A stretch of 64,000 bases of DNA, from contig CBFIGX010000008.1 in the NCBI GenBank assembly GCA_965662265.1, positions 33,715 through 97,714 of the forward strand. The letters run 5' to 3'. Made by a program: the position numbers and the translations under genes. The stretch comes from CBFIGX01 sp965662265. GTDB taxonomy: Bacteria > Bacteroidota > Bacteroidia > Flavobacteriales > UBA7430. The notes beneath the pieces were generated by a model. That model ran no database searches and was not told the DNA's origin. It saw only the letters and a program-made list of their open reading frames with translations. Positions 17,129 to 27,605 of the stretch are shown here, in pieces; the first letter of the stretch is position 1, and every line of letters begins with the position of its first letter.

Positions 17129-18808
17129 ATGATTAATAACATTCGTATAAAAAACTTTACTATAATTGATTTCGTAGAAATTGAATTTCATCGTGGGTTC
17201 ACTGCAATAACAGGTGAAACTGGGTCAGGTAAATCTATTCTTATTGAAGCAATAAAACTCTTGTTGGGCCAAAGAGCAGATTCTAGTCAAGTTGGTACTT
17301 TTGGAACTAAATGTATATTAGAAGCCACATTTAATATCAGCGATTATTCTCTTCAGTATTTTTTCTCAAAAAACGACTTAGACTATGATAAGAATAGTAC
17401 CATCCTGAGAAGAGAAATAACTAATAACGGTAAATCAAGAGCATTTATTAATGATAGCCCCGTTAACTTAGCTCTGTTAAAGTCGCTTGGTGCTTGTTTA
17501 TTAGATATTCATTCCCAACACCAAACCTTGCTTTTAAATGAATCCTTCTTTCAAACTGACTTAGTTGATGGTATTACTGGTTCTCACATAAAAAGTCATG
17601 GCTCATTAATTGACAAATATAGAGATGAACACAAAAGTATCCGGTCTCTAGAATCCAAACTTGATGATTTAATAATTCAAAATGAAACGTCTAGTGCGCA
17701 ATCTGAATATTTTAAATTTTTAATTCAAGAATTAGACGAAGCATGTTTAACACCAGGAGAACAGAATCGTTTAGAAGATGAACTTAGCTTGATTCAAAAC
17801 AAAGCATTAGTAGTAGATAGTCTGAGTGAGCTTCACGACTGCATTGATGGAGAAGAGTATACTATAAATTCCTTGATAGAAAAACAACTTAAAAATTTAA
17901 TAAAGCTCTCTAGTTCTAAAGAATCATACTCTTACCTATATGAAAGATTAAATAGTGTTCATATTGAATTAACTGACCTAAGAAAAGAATGTAATAATTT
18001 GTTAGTAACTATAGAGGATAATACTGTAAACCTTAATGAAGTTCAACAACGATTAAACACACTATACAATCTACAAAACAAACATAAAGTTAATAGTATT
18101 GAAGAGTTAATTCGCAAACACGAAGAGCTAAAAAATAAGATGGATAGTGCAACTAATACATCTGATTTAATAAAAGCACTTTCACTAGAATTAAATAGTA
18201 AAAAAAAGGTTTTAGATCAACTTGCTGTTAAAATTCATTCGAATAGGGTTAAGATAATCCCTAAGATAGAGTTTAACATTGTTAAGAAATTAAAATCTCT
18301 CGGAATTCCGAACTCTCAATTTATAATACAAGCACAAAAGATTAATAAATACGACTACAGTTGTGGCGCAGAAATAACATTTATGTTTTCAGCAAACAAG
18401 GGTGTTGAAATACAAAAATTATCAAAGGTTGCTTCTGGAGGGGAGTGTGCAAGGCTCATGTTATGCTTAAAATCTCTTTTAGCACAACATCAAAACTTAC
18501 CATGCTTAATTTTAGATGAAATTGATACTGGTATATCTGGAGAAATTGCAGCTAAAGTAGCTAAAGAACTAAAAGAAATATCTTCAAAAATGCAATTATT
18601 TGTAATTAGTCATTTGCCTCAGGTTGCTGCAAGTGCTAAACGTCATATTGAAATTTCTAAAACGGAAAATAGAGGTAAAACCACAAGCGAAATAAAATAT
18701 TTAGATGAGAAAGAGCGAATTATGGCGTTAACAAAAATGCTAAGCGGAGAATCTCTTTCTGCTGCTGCTATTGAAAATGCAAAAGCTCTTTTACAATTGA
18801 GTCGCTAA
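17129..18808 (+). CDS. recN: DNA repair protein RecN
   Basis: 559 residues, normal length. It is an SMC-like ATPase: N-terminal Walker A GETGSGKSIL (near residue 31), a central coiled coil at about 150-390, the ABC signature SGGECARLML, and C-terminal Walker B LILDEIDTGISGEIA followed by the His-switch region SHLPQVAA. It is cytoplasmic and acts early in recombinational double-strand-break repair. It is the last gene of the bamD string, and a fresh promoter box for fabI follows. Confidence 0.95.
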   Translation: MINNIRIKNFTIIDFVEIEFHRGFTAITGETGSGKSILIEAIKLLLGQRADSSQVGTFGTKCILEATFNISDYSLQYFFSKNDLDYDKNSTILRREITNNGKSRAFINDSPVNLALLKSLGACLLDIHSQHQTLLLNESFFQTDLVDGITGSHIKSHGSLIDKYRDEHKSIRSLESKLDDLIIQNETSSAQSEYFKFLIQELDEACLTPGEQNRLEDELSLIQNKALVVDSLSELHDCIDGEEYTINSLIEKQLKNLIKLSSSKESYSYLYERLNSVHIELTDLRKECNNLLVTIEDNTVNLNEVQQRLNTLYNLQNKHKVNSIEELIRKHEELKNKMDSATNTSDLIKALSLELNSKKKVLDQLAVKIHSNRVKIIPKIEFNIVKKLKSLGIPNSQFIIQAQKINKYDYSCGAEITFMFSANKGVEIQKLSKVASGGECARLMLCLKSLLAQHQNLPCLILDEIDTGISGEIAAKVAKELKEISSKMQLFVISHLPQVAASAKRHIEISKTENRGKTTSEIKYLDEKERIMALTKMLSGESLSAAAIENAKALLQLSR

Positions 18809-18822
18809 ATCATTTTTTCAAC

Positions 18823-18830
18823 TATATTTG
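18823..18830 (+). promoter_or_regulatory. Candidate -7 element for fabI
   Basis: TATATTTG, perfect TAnnTTTG, in the gap between the recN stop and fabI and 22 bases before the fabI ATG. The nearest TTG is 23 bases upstream, slightly far. Confidence 0.5.
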
Positions 18831-18852
18831 TCTAAAATTAACACGTAAAAAT

Positions 18853-19665
18853 ATGCTGCTAAAAGGAAAAAAAGGTGTAATATTCGGAGCATTAAATAGT
18901 AAGTCTATTGCATGGAAAGTAGCAGAAGAAGCACATAAACATGGTGCTGAATTTGTTCTTACAAATGCTCCTATTGCTATGAGAATGGGAGAGATTAATG
19001 TTTTAGCTGAACAGTGTAATGCAGAAGTCATCCCTGCTGATGCAACCTCTATGGAAGACTTAGAAAACTTGTTTGTAAAATCTCAAGAAATTCTAGGTGG
19101 TAAAATAGACTTTGTTCTGCATGCTATTGGAATGTCTGTAAATGTTCGTAAAGGAAAACATTATACAGACCTTAATCACGACTTTATGGTGAAAGGGATG
19201 GATGTGTCGGCGATGTCATTCCATAAAGTTATGCAAACGGCAATGAAACTGGATGCCATGAATGAATGGGGATCTATAGTTGCTTTATCTTATATCGCAG
19301 CACAAAGAACGTTCCCGGACTACAATGATATGGCAGACAACAAAGCATATTTAGAATCAATTGCTCGTAGCTTTGGTTACCATTTTGGTAAAAAGAAAAA
19401 TGTGAGAGTAAATACTATTTCTCAATCGCCTACAATGACCACTGCAGGAAGTGGTGTTAAAGGGTTTGGTGGATTCTATAAATATGCAGATATGATGTCT
19501 CCTCTTGGAAATGCTCCTGCAGTAGATTGTGCTAACTATGTGATTTCACTTTTCTCAGATCTTACAAGAATGGTAACCATGCAAAACCTATTTCATGATG
19601 GTGGGTTTTCGTTTACAGGTGTGAGTGATGAGATCATGGAAAATTTCATTACCGATGATGATTAA
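18853..19665 (+). CDS. fabI: Enoyl-[acyl-carrier-protein] reductase FabI
   Basis: 270 residues, short-chain dehydrogenase fold. The NADH site is at the N-terminus (KGVIFGALNSKSIAWKVAEE). The catalytic Tyr and Lys are in the motif SYIAAQRTFPDYNDMADNKAY (Y-x6-K). It performs the last reduction of each fatty-acid elongation cycle and is the classical triclosan target. The sequence ends with a strong hairpin terminator shared with the convergent clpC gene. Confidence 0.95.
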   Translation: MLLKGKKGVIFGALNSKSIAWKVAEEAHKHGAEFVLTNAPIAMRMGEINVLAEQCNAEVIPADATSMEDLENLFVKSQEILGGKIDFVLHAIGMSVNVRKGKHYTDLNHDFMVKGMDVSAMSFHKVMQTAMKLDAMNEWGSIVALSYIAAQRTFPDYNDMADNKAYLESIARSFGYHFGKKKNVRVNTISQSPTMTTAGSGVKGFGGFYKYADMMSPLGNAPAVDCANYVISLFSDLTRMVTMQNLFHDGGFSFTGVSDEIMENFITDDD

Positions 19666-19684
19666 TTAATAATACAAGCGAAAA

Positions 19685-19725
19685 ATAAAGGGGAATAATA
19701 TCAGATATTATTCCCCTTTATTTTT
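19685..19725. terminator. Bidirectional terminator between fabI and clpC
   Basis: A 13-bp perfect stem (GGGGAATAATATC / GATATTATTCCCC), flanked by AAA on the left and TTT on the right. It gives a U-run in both directions between convergent genes. Confidence 0.85.
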
Positions 19726-22273
19726 AATCTTTCTTAACTTTTTTCCTCTGCTTATTGATTTTTAATTTGATTGCATCATTTTTAGTGTCGAAATCTATGA
19801 TAATATTGTCACCTTCTGCTAATTTTCGATTTACAATTTCTTCAGCTAGAGCATCTTCAATATATTTCTGAATAGCTCTCTTTAAGGGTCTAGCACCATA
19901 AGAAGCGTCATAACCTTTATCCGAGATATAGTCTTTAGCAGACTCTGTAATTTTAGCTTCATAACCAATCTCTCTAATCCGACTAAAGAGTTTTTCAAGT
20001 TCAATATCAATAATCTGGTGAATGTTTTCTTTGCTTAGTGAGTTAAACAAAACAACATCATCAATCCTATTTAAAAATTCGGGTGCGAAAGCCTTTTTTA
20101 GAGAACCTTCGATTACACTTTTAGAGTATTCATCTAAATTTTCTTTTTTTGCGGTGGTAGAAAACCCTACCCCCGAGCCAAATTCTTTAAGCTTTCTAGT
20201 ACCAATATTAGAGGTCATAATAATAATAGTATTTTTAAAATCGACCTTTCTACCAAGACTATCAGTTAACTGACCGTCATCCAAAGCTTGAAGTAATAAA
20301 TTGAATACATCAGGATGCGCCTTTTCAATTTCATCTAACAATACTAAAGAATATGGCTTCCTTCTAACACGCTCGGTTAGCTGGCCACCTTCTTCATAGC
20401 CAATATAACCCGGAGGAGCTCCTATGAGCCTTGATATCGCAAACTTCTCCATATATTCACTCATATCAATACGGATCATTGCTGATTCACTATCAAAAAG
20501 AAGTTTCGCTATTTCTTTTGCCAATTGTGTTTTTCCAACGCCCGTAGGCCCAAGGAAAATAAAAGAACCAATTGGTTTATTTGGATCTTTTAATCCAACT
20601 CTATTTCTCTGAATGGCTTTAACTATTTTAGATACAGCATCATCCTGGCCAATCACGTTTTCCTTTAACTGTTTAGACATTAGAGACAGCTTAGCTGTTT
20701 CTTTCTCAGCAATTCTGCTAACGGGGATTCCAGTAATCATAGCTATTACTTCGGCTACATTTTGCTCTGTCACTTTTTCTCGATGCATTTTTACATCCTC
20801 TTCCCATAAAATCTGAGCCTCTAATAACTCGTTCTCCGTTTTCTTTTCAACATCTCTAAGTTGAGCGGCTTTTTCATAACGTTGCTTTTTTACCACTTCT
20901 ACTTTTTGTTCCTTAATTTCTTGAAGTTTCTTTTCTAGCTCTATAATGTTATTAGGAACATTAATGTTTGTAATATGAACTCTAGAACCAGCCTCATCTA
21001 GTGCATCTATTGCTTTATCGGGTAGATGTCTATCACTAATATACCTATTGGTTAAACTAACACATGCCTCTAAGGCTTCATCAGTGTATATGACATTATG
21101 ATGGTTTTCATATCGTTCTTTAATATTTTTTAGTATCTGGAGTGTTTCTTCGTTATTTGTTGGCTCAACCAATACTTTTTGAAATCTACGTTCTAGTGCA
21201 CCATCCTTTTCTATGTGTTGCCTGTACTCATCTAAAGTAGTTGCACCTATACATTGCAGTTCACCTCTTGCCAAGGCGGGCTTAAACATGTTTGATGCAT
21301 CCAAACTTCCGGCAGCACCTCCTGCACCCACAATCGTGTGAATTTCGTCGATAAACATAATTATATTGGGATTCTTTTCTAGCTCATTAAGTACAGCTTT
21401 CATCCGCTCTTCAAATTGACCTCTATACTTAGTTCCAGCAACTAGAGAAGCTAGATCAAGAGTAATTATGCGTTTGTCAAATAAAACCCTAGACACTTTT
21501 TTTTGCACTATTCTTAGGGCTAAACCTTCAGCAATAGCAGATTTACCAACACCAGGCTCTCCGATAAGTAGTGGATTGTTTTTTTTTCTTCGAGACAAAA
21601 CCTGAGAAACGCGTTCAATTTCTTTAGCTCTCCCGACAACAGGGTCTAACTTGTCTTCGCGTGCCAAACGGGTTAAATCACGACCAAAATTATCTAAAAC
21701 GGGAGTGTTAGATTTAGTTGCCGATTTACGCTTTTTTGGAGAATTATATTCAGATGACTCTTGCCCATCTAGATCATGGTCTCCGTCATCGGTGAAAGAC
21801 ATCTCTGATGACGAAGTGCTTCCAGAAAAATCTTGATTTGATCTTAATTCAAATTCAGATTTAACTTTTTCATATGTGATATTTAATTGATCAAACATAG
21901 AAGACATAGGATCTGCTTGATTTCTTAAGATACACAGTAACAGGTGAGGAGTTCCAATAATATCACTGTTATACAATTTGGCTTCCAAAAAAGTAGTTTT
22001 TAATGCCTTTTCTGCTTGCTTCGTCAATGGTATGTTTGGTGAAGTAGGGCTGCTAAAATTGCTTTTTGATGCAGATACATCTTCAATACGTTGACGAACA
22101 GACTTTAGATCTACGCCTAATGACACTAATATATCAACAGCAACGCCTTCACCTTCTCGGATCAAACCCAACAAAAGATGCTCTGTACCTATGTAATTAT
22201 GTCCAAGCCGAATTGCTTCTTCCTTACTATATTGTATGACATCTTTGACGCGTGGTGAAAAATTATCATCCAT
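19724..22273 (-). CDS. clpC: ATP-dependent Clp protease ATP-binding subunit ClpC
   Basis: 849 residues. Double Clp N-terminal repeats (residues 1-145: LGHNYIGTEHLLLGLIREGEGVA). AAA+ domain 1 has Walker A GEPGVGKSA near 237. The middle domain with a UVR-type segment (EKKLQEIKEQKVEVVKKQRYEKA) is at about 425-460. AAA+ domain 2 has GPTGVGKTQ near 574. The M-domain and lack of a FtsH-like membrane part identify ClpC rather than ClpA or ClpB. It unfolds substrates for ClpP, whose gene is not in this window. A perfect -7 box lies 37 bases upstream. Confidence 0.95.
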   Translation of the reverse strand: MDDNFSPRVKDVIQYSKEEAIRLGHNYIGTEHLLLGLIREGEGVAVDILVSLGVDLKSVRQRIEDVSASKSNFSSPTSPNIPLTKQAEKALKTTFLEAKLYNSDIIGTPHLLLCILRNQADPMSSMFDQLNITYEKVKSEFELRSNQDFSGSTSSSEMSFTDDGDHDLDGQESSEYNSPKKRKSATKSNTPVLDNFGRDLTRLAREDKLDPVVGRAKEIERVSQVLSRRKKNNPLLIGEPGVGKSAIAEGLALRIVQKKVSRVLFDKRIITLDLASLVAGTKYRGQFEERMKAVLNELEKNPNIIMFIDEIHTIVGAGGAAGSLDASNMFKPALARGELQCIGATTLDEYRQHIEKDGALERRFQKVLVEPTNNEETLQILKNIKERYENHHNVIYTDEALEACVSLTNRYISDRHLPDKAIDALDEAGSRVHITNINVPNNIIELEKKLQEIKEQKVEVVKKQRYEKAAQLRDVEKKTENELLEAQILWEEDVKMHREKVTEQNVAEVIAMITGIPVSRIAEKETAKLSLMSKQLKENVIGQDDAVSKIVKAIQRNRVGLKDPNKPIGSFIFLGPTGVGKTQLAKEIAKLLFDSESAMIRIDMSEYMEKFAISRLIGAPPGYIGYEEGGQLTERVRRKPYSLVLLDEIEKAHPDVFNLLLQALDDGQLTDSLGRKVDFKNTIIIMTSNIGTRKLKEFGSGVGFSTTAKKENLDEYSKSVIEGSLKKAFAPEFLNRIDDVVLFNSLSKENIHQIIDIELEKLFSRIREIGYEAKITESAKDYISDKGYDASYGARPLKRAIQKYIEDALAEEIVNRKLAEGDNIIIDFDTKNDAIKLKINKQRKKVKKD

Positions 22274-22309
22274 AATGCTTGAGTTTTAAGTGCATAAAAA
22301 GTCTTATCT

Positions 22310-22317
22310 CAAATATA
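22310..22317 (-). promoter_or_regulatory. Candidate -7 element for clpC
   Basis: TATATTTG on the minus strand, ending 37 bases before the clpC start codon. No matching -33 box at 19-21 bases. Confidence 0.5.
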
Positions 22318-22482
22318 ATTAGCTTTTGAGTAAAATGGTAATTGATAGCTTACTTTTTTCAACATTATTAGCCCTAAAATTGTTAATTAAATAGACTTAA
22401 TTCATCTCATATTGTTTTAAAATTAACTTATATTTCGTCTGTTTTTAGAATATAACAAATACAAACCTTAATTGCTTGTTTA

Positions 22483-24996
22483 ATGGCTCAAGGAGAAAAA
22501 ATAATACCGATTAATATCGAAGAGGAAATGAAATCTGCATACATCGATTACTCGATGTCTGTAATTGTTTCTCGTGCACTACCAGATGTAAGAGACGGGT
22601 TTAAACCCGTTCACCGTAGAGTCTTATATGGAATGCATGAATTGGGGATTAGGTCAACTGGTGCACATAAAAAATCAGCAAGAATTGTTGGAGAGGTGTT
22701 AGGTAAATACCATCCTCACGGAGACTCATCAGTTTACGACTCCATGGTTCGTATGGCGCAAGACTGGTCTTTAAGATATCTACTTGTTGATGGACAAGGT
22801 AATTTCGGATCTATTGACGGAGATAGCCCAGCAGCAATGCGATACACAGAAGCAAGGCTAAAGAAAATCTCTGAAGAGATGCTCAAAGATATCGATAAGG
22901 AAACTGTTGACTTTAGACTAAATTTTGATGATTCAATTCAGGAACCAACAGTACTTCCTACAAGAATTCCAAACCTACTCATAAATGGTGCTTCCGGTAT
23001 AGCTGTAGGGATGGCAACTAATATGCCACCTCACAATCTTAGCGAGGTTATAAGTGCCACCGTAGCATATATTGATAATAAAGATATTGATACGGAAGGC
23101 TTGATGGAATATGTTAAAGCACCAGATTTCCCTACTGGGGGAACTATTTATGGCTATGATGGTGTTAAATCTGCTTTTGAAACTGGTAAAGGTAGGGTAG
23201 TGCTTCGTGCAAAAACAACATTTGAGGAGATAGACGGTAGAGACTGTATTATCGTTACAGAAATCCCATATATGGTTAACAAAGCAGATATGATTAAGAA
23301 AACTGCAGACCTTGTTAACGACAAAAAAATTGAGGGTATATCTGATATTAGAGATGAGTCTGACAGAACGGGTATGCGTATTGTGTATATTCTAAAAAGA
23401 GATGCCATCCCAAATATTGTACTGAACAAGTTGTTTAAATACACTTCATTACAAAATTCATTTTCTGTAAACAACATTGCGCTCGTTAAGGGTAGACCAA
23501 TGCTGCTTACGTTAAAAGATATGATAAAGTATTTTGTTGAGCACCGCCATGAGGTTGTTGTTAGAAGAACAAAATACGAGTTAAAACAAGCCCAAAAAAG
23601 AGCTCATATATTAGAAGGCTTACTGATAGCATTAAATAACCTTGATGACGTAATTGCCTTAATTAAATCTTCTAAAACACCAGATGAAGCTAAGAATGGA
23701 TTAATATCTAAGTATGGCTTAACTGAAATTCAAGCAAAAGCCATACTAGATTTAAGACTCCAAAAACTTACAGGTTTAGAGCAAGATAAAATAAAGGCTG
23801 AACACGCTGAACTTATGAAACTTATCGCTCATTTAGAGAATATATTGAGTGATGAATCACTAAGGATGTCAATCATAAAAGACGAATTAATTGAAATTCG
23901 TGATAAATATGGAGATGAAAGACGGACTAATATTGAATATGCTGGAGGTGATTTGAGTATTGAAGATATGATTCCTAATTCAGATGTTGTAATTACAATT
24001 TCACATCTAGGGTATATAAAGAGAACCTTACTTTCAGAATACAAAACTCAAACTAGGGGAGGCGTAGGCTCAAAAGGTGCAACTACCAGAGATAAAGACT
24101 TTTTAGAACATATATTTATGGCGAAAAATCATAATTATATGCTCTTTTTCACAGAAAAGGGAAAATGTTTTTGGTTAAAAGCATACGAGATTCCAGAGGG
24201 TTCAAAAACCTCTAAAGGTAGAGCAATACAAAACCTTATAAATCTTGAACCGGAAGACAAGGTAATGGCATACCTTAATGTTGAAAATCTTAAAGATGAA
24301 GATTATATAAACAATCACTACATAATTATGTGTACCAAACGTGGTGTTATTAAAAAAACAACATTAGAAGCCTATTCAAGACCTCGAGTAAATGGTATTA
24401 ACGCTATTAGTATAAGAGAAAATGACCAACTCCTAGAGGCCAAGCTAACTACTGGCGACTCATTCATTATGCTTGCTGCTCTTTCAGGAAAAGCGATCAG
24501 ATTTCACGAGAATGCAACTAGAGCAATGGGTAGGAATGCAACGGGCGTAAGAGGAATAAAAATTGAAGATAACGATGAAGTAGTTGGTATGATATGCGTA
24601 AATGATGACCAATCGAATGTTCTTGTTGTATCAGAAAATGGCTATGGTAAGCGTTCTCATATTGATGACTACAGAATTACCAATCGAGGTGGAAAAGGTG
24701 TTAAGACAATTAGTATTACTGATAAAACTGGAAAATTGATTGCCATTAAAAACGTAACTGACGAAAATGATCTTATGATTATAAAAAAGTCGGGGGTAGC
24801 CATTCGGTTAGGTGTTGAGAATATGAGAGTTATGGGTCGTGCTACACAAGGCGTGCGCTTAATTTCTTTAAAATCAAACGAAAATATCGCGGCTGTAGCT
24901 AAGGTAAGCAAAGATGAAGAAGAAGAGTCACTTGAACACCAAGACACAAACACTAATAACAAAGATGAAATAAGCCCTAAGGGCACTCAAGATTAA
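22483..24996 (+). CDS. gyrA: DNA gyrase subunit A
   Basis: 837 residues. The breakage-reunion domain has the catalytic tyrosine in AAMRYTEARL (near residue 121). The quinolone-resistance region reads HPHGDSSVYDSMVRMAQDW. The C-terminal beta-pinwheel carries repeated blades, and the GyrA box is visible as QTRGGVGSKG (the usual Q(R/K)RGGKG(R) motif, slightly altered). It forms A2B2 with GyrB, which is not here, to introduce negative supercoils. The acidic C-terminal tail is short. A TPR gene follows after 17 bases in the same direction. Confidence 0.95.
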   Translation: MAQGEKIIPINIEEEMKSAYIDYSMSVIVSRALPDVRDGFKPVHRRVLYGMHELGIRSTGAHKKSARIVGEVLGKYHPHGDSSVYDSMVRMAQDWSLRYLLVDGQGNFGSIDGDSPAAMRYTEARLKKISEEMLKDIDKETVDFRLNFDDSIQEPTVLPTRIPNLLINGASGIAVGMATNMPPHNLSEVISATVAYIDNKDIDTEGLMEYVKAPDFPTGGTIYGYDGVKSAFETGKGRVVLRAKTTFEEIDGRDCIIVTEIPYMVNKADMIKKTADLVNDKKIEGISDIRDESDRTGMRIVYILKRDAIPNIVLNKLFKYTSLQNSFSVNNIALVKGRPMLLTLKDMIKYFVEHRHEVVVRRTKYELKQAQKRAHILEGLLIALNNLDDVIALIKSSKTPDEAKNGLISKYGLTEIQAKAILDLRLQKLTGLEQDKIKAEHAELMKLIAHLENILSDESLRMSIIKDELIEIRDKYGDERRTNIEYAGGDLSIEDMIPNSDVVITISHLGYIKRTLLSEYKTQTRGGVGSKGATTRDKDFLEHIFMAKNHNYMLFFTEKGKCFWLKAYEIPEGSKTSKGRAIQNLINLEPEDKVMAYLNVENLKDEDYINNHYIIMCTKRGVIKKTTLEAYSRPRVNGINAISIRENDQLLEAKLTTGDSFIMLAALSGKAIRFHENATRAMGRNATGVRGIKIEDNDEVVGMICVNDDQSNVLVVSENGYGKRSHIDDYRITNRGGKGVKTISITDKTGKLIAIKNVTDENDLMIIKKSGVAIRLGVENMRVMGRATQGVRLISLKSNENIAAVAKVSKDEEEESLEHQDTNTNNKDEISPKGTQD

Positions 24997-25013
24997 AAAA
25001 GAATATTTGAAAG

Positions 25014-26168
25014 ATGAAAAAAGTAATCCTATTTGTAGCATTTAACGTAATAACAAGTTGCTTATTTGCCCAAAAGTCTGAGCTAACAAGTGCTATACTC
25101 TCTTATAGAAAACAAGATATTACTGCAGCCAAAAATTACATAGATAAGGCTCAAAATAAACTTAATAATGGAGAAACATTAAAAACCAAAGACTTATCTA
25201 AATTTTGGTATAATAAAGGTCTAATTTATCAGCTCATATTCGACTCGAGTATGGAAATGGCAGACATAGACGTAGCAGTTGAAGCATTTGAAAATGACAC
25301 AAAACTAGAAGGCAGTAATTTTGCTAAAAAGTCAAAAGATCAGTTATTAACGTGTGCTTTTAAACTAAATAATGTAGCATTTGATAAATACGACAACAAA
25401 GATTTTGAATATGCCAGAGAACTTTTTGAAAAAGTAGTATTTATAAATGCCATAGAAATTATAGGAAAGATTGATACATCTAATTTATACAATGCAGCTC
25501 TTATGGCTGAGCAGTCTAAAAATTCTAGTAAAATTATCGAACTATACAACAGACTTATAGATATTGATTCAACTGAAGGAGATTATCATTTATCACTTAT
25601 TAAAGAGTATAATAGGTTAAGTGATACAGATAATGCACTAAAAGCAATAAATAGAGGAAGAATAAGTGCTCCAGACCATACAGGTGTTATCTTTGAAGAG
25701 GTAAACTACTATCTGGCAGAAAATAATAATGAAGCATTACTTATAAGTCTTGAAAATGCTATAAAAGCTGCCCCAGATAATAAAATCCTATACTTTGCAA
25801 AAGGGATGACGCTTGGCAATCTAAACAAAACTGAAGAAGCTAAGACTGCCTATTTAAATGCAGTAAAAATTGACACTAATTACTTTGATGCATATAACAA
25901 TCTTGCTAACTTATATTTAGAGCAGACTGTTTCTTTAGTCGAAAAAATGAACTCTCTAGGTCTAAGTCAAGCAGATCAGAAAAAATATAACTCATTAAAA
26001 TCACAAAGGAACAAACTATATTCTGATGCCAAACCATTTCTTGAAGAAGCAGTTAGAATTAATTCATCAAGCATAGAAGTATTAAATGTCTTAAAAGAGG
26101 TATGCTATCAAACAGATGATTTAGATTGTTGGAAGCAAACAAGCAACAAAATTAAAGAACTTAGGTAA
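25014..26168 (+). CDS. Secreted tetratricopeptide-repeat protein
   Basis: 384 residues. Signal peptide (MKKVILFVAFNVITSCLFAQ); an internal Cys gives no convincing lipobox. Several TPR motifs run through the protein, such as KILYFAKGMTLGNLNKTEEAKTAYLNAVKID and YFDAYNNLANLYLEQ. TPR proteins of this type directly after gyrA are common in Flavobacteriia. Function is unknown; periplasmic protein binding is a guess. It is probably cotranscribed with gyrA. Confidence 0.8.
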   Translation: MKKVILFVAFNVITSCLFAQKSELTSAILSYRKQDITAAKNYIDKAQNKLNNGETLKTKDLSKFWYNKGLIYQLIFDSSMEMADIDVAVEAFENDTKLEGSNFAKKSKDQLLTCAFKLNNVAFDKYDNKDFEYARELFEKVVFINAIEIIGKIDTSNLYNAALMAEQSKNSSKIIELYNRLIDIDSTEGDYHLSLIKEYNRLSDTDNALKAINRGRISAPDHTGVIFEEVNYYLAENNNEALLISLENAIKAAPDNKILYFAKGMTLGNLNKTEEAKTAYLNAVKIDTNYFDAYNNLANLYLEQTVSLVEKMNSLGLSQADQKKYNSLKSQRNKLYSDAKPFLEEAVRINSSSIEVLNVLKEVCYQTDDLDCWKQTSNKIKELR

Positions 26169-26258
26169 AGTGTAGGTGAGGTAATATATTTTGCATAAAA
26201 TATTAAACAATAATAATTTTACATAATATATATTATCGGACAATAGAATATAAATGAG

Positions 26259-27605
26259 TTAATCTAGGGATATAAACTCATCTCCTTGTTGGTAAGGTAA
26301 ATAAGTCACAATAAGTTGGAGCATTTCATCAGTTGTTTTCATGCTTCCGTCTCTTCCTGTAACGAATTCTGGAGGACTATTAGGGTTATCCATATTATTA
26401 ATAGTGTTGTCATAGGTTGCTTCAATCTTGAAAGTACTTCCTTTGGGTATATGAAGCATTCTTTCAAAAGTGTAAAAATATTGCCATCTAAAATTCCAAT
26501 CCTTAATCTTAATTAATGGTATTGTATCTTGGCTTGGATTTATAACATAGGCTTCAAAATACTTTCCTAATAAGTGCATATGTGGATTGATAGTCAATAA
26601 TGAAATATCTTCTTGAATAGTTAATTCAGATTTAAACGATTTTATTTCATTAGGTGGAATTACTAATGGCGGCTCAACCTTTGATATACCTTGAGTTCCC
26701 ATAATAAACTCTCTTGTGGGTCGTTTAGGTTTTATTGAATCAAAATATATATTAAAATAAGAAGAATCGGAAGCTAAAGTTGGCGAAGGCCCGTAATGAA
26801 TATCTTTTACTAAAATAGCGCCCTGCTTTGTGGTTTGCATCCCTCCTAGTCCTGCTGGGTAAGACAATGGTTCAACTCCAGGAAGATAATTCGAAACTGA
26901 TGGTTTTATCCTTGGGAAATCACCATTGGGATATGGAATATTTAATGCATAAAAAGCTGATGAATCTGTGTGGGAATTTACATCTACGAAAGGGACACTT
27001 TCCGTATGATTATCACGAGGCGTGTCATATGTTAGTAAATGAGCATTAACGTGATGAACTAATAGGTTATTTCCAGGCACAAACTCGATAAGTCTTATGT
27101 TCGTGTCATGCTCAATATGAAATGGGAAAGAACCAACCATAAAACGATCTTTATTATCACCAGGAATAACAAGTCTGTTAGCCATAGATAAAACTAGGTC
27201 TGGTGGACCCATTTCCAACCGTGTAGGAGGCACATATCTCATAGATGGAATGTTACTTGAATCACCCATAGGGCTCTCTTGATTGTACCAATCTAATAAA
27301 ATTTGTTTTTCTTCTTGACTTAAAATTTTTTCTCCCACAAAATGCCTATAATCGGGATCAGCGGGCCACGGTGGCATATAATTATTTTGTGTTACATATG
27401 CAATCATCTTCGCTCTCTTAGCGACATCCTTGTATGATTGCATGGCAAATGGTGCTGGCCCACCTTTATGATGACAAGAAACGCAATTATTAAGAATAAT
27501 TGGAGCCACATGCTCGGTATAAGTATATTGATCTGGAACATTGCACGAAGCTACTACCAAGAAATACACTAATCTATGCCATTGATTATTCAATAAAACA
27601 GCCAA
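26259..27605 (-). CDS. Lipoprotein with haem c site fused to a PHM-like copper type II monooxygenase domain
   Basis: 448 residues. A lipobox VASC (Cys21) follows a hydrophobic segment. Residues 29-115 are a cytochrome-c-like domain with one haem site CVSCH (41-45) and a Met-rich MPPWPADP segment. The rest matches the peptidylglycine-hydroxylating-monooxygenase fold. The six expected copper ligands can be placed: HH near 183, His in VKDIHYGPS near 269, HMH in NPHMHLLGK near 341, and Met in DEMLQLI near 427. It is probably an outer- or periplasm-facing oxidase that receives electrons through its own haem. Substrate unknown. Its start overlaps the end of the redoxin gene by 20 bases. Confidence 0.75.
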   Translation of the reverse strand: MAVLLNNQWHRLVYFLVVASCNVPDQYTYTEHVAPIILNNCVSCHHKGGPAPFAMQSYKDVAKRAKMIAYVTQNNYMPPWPADPDYRHFVGEKILSQEEKQILLDWYNQESPMGDSSNIPSMRYVPPTRLEMGPPDLVLSMANRLVIPGDNKDRFMVGSFPFHIEHDTNIRLIEFVPGNNLLVHHVNAHLLTYDTPRDNHTESVPFVDVNSHTDSSAFYALNIPYPNGDFPRIKPSVSNYLPGVEPLSYPAGLGGMQTTKQGAILVKDIHYGPSPTLASDSSYFNIYFDSIKPKRPTREFIMGTQGISKVEPPLVIPPNEIKSFKSELTIQEDISLLTINPHMHLLGKYFEAYVINPSQDTIPLIKIKDWNFRWQYFYTFERMLHIPKGSTFKIEATYDNTINNMDNPNSPPEFVTGRDGSMKTTDEMLQLIVTYLPYQQGDEFISLD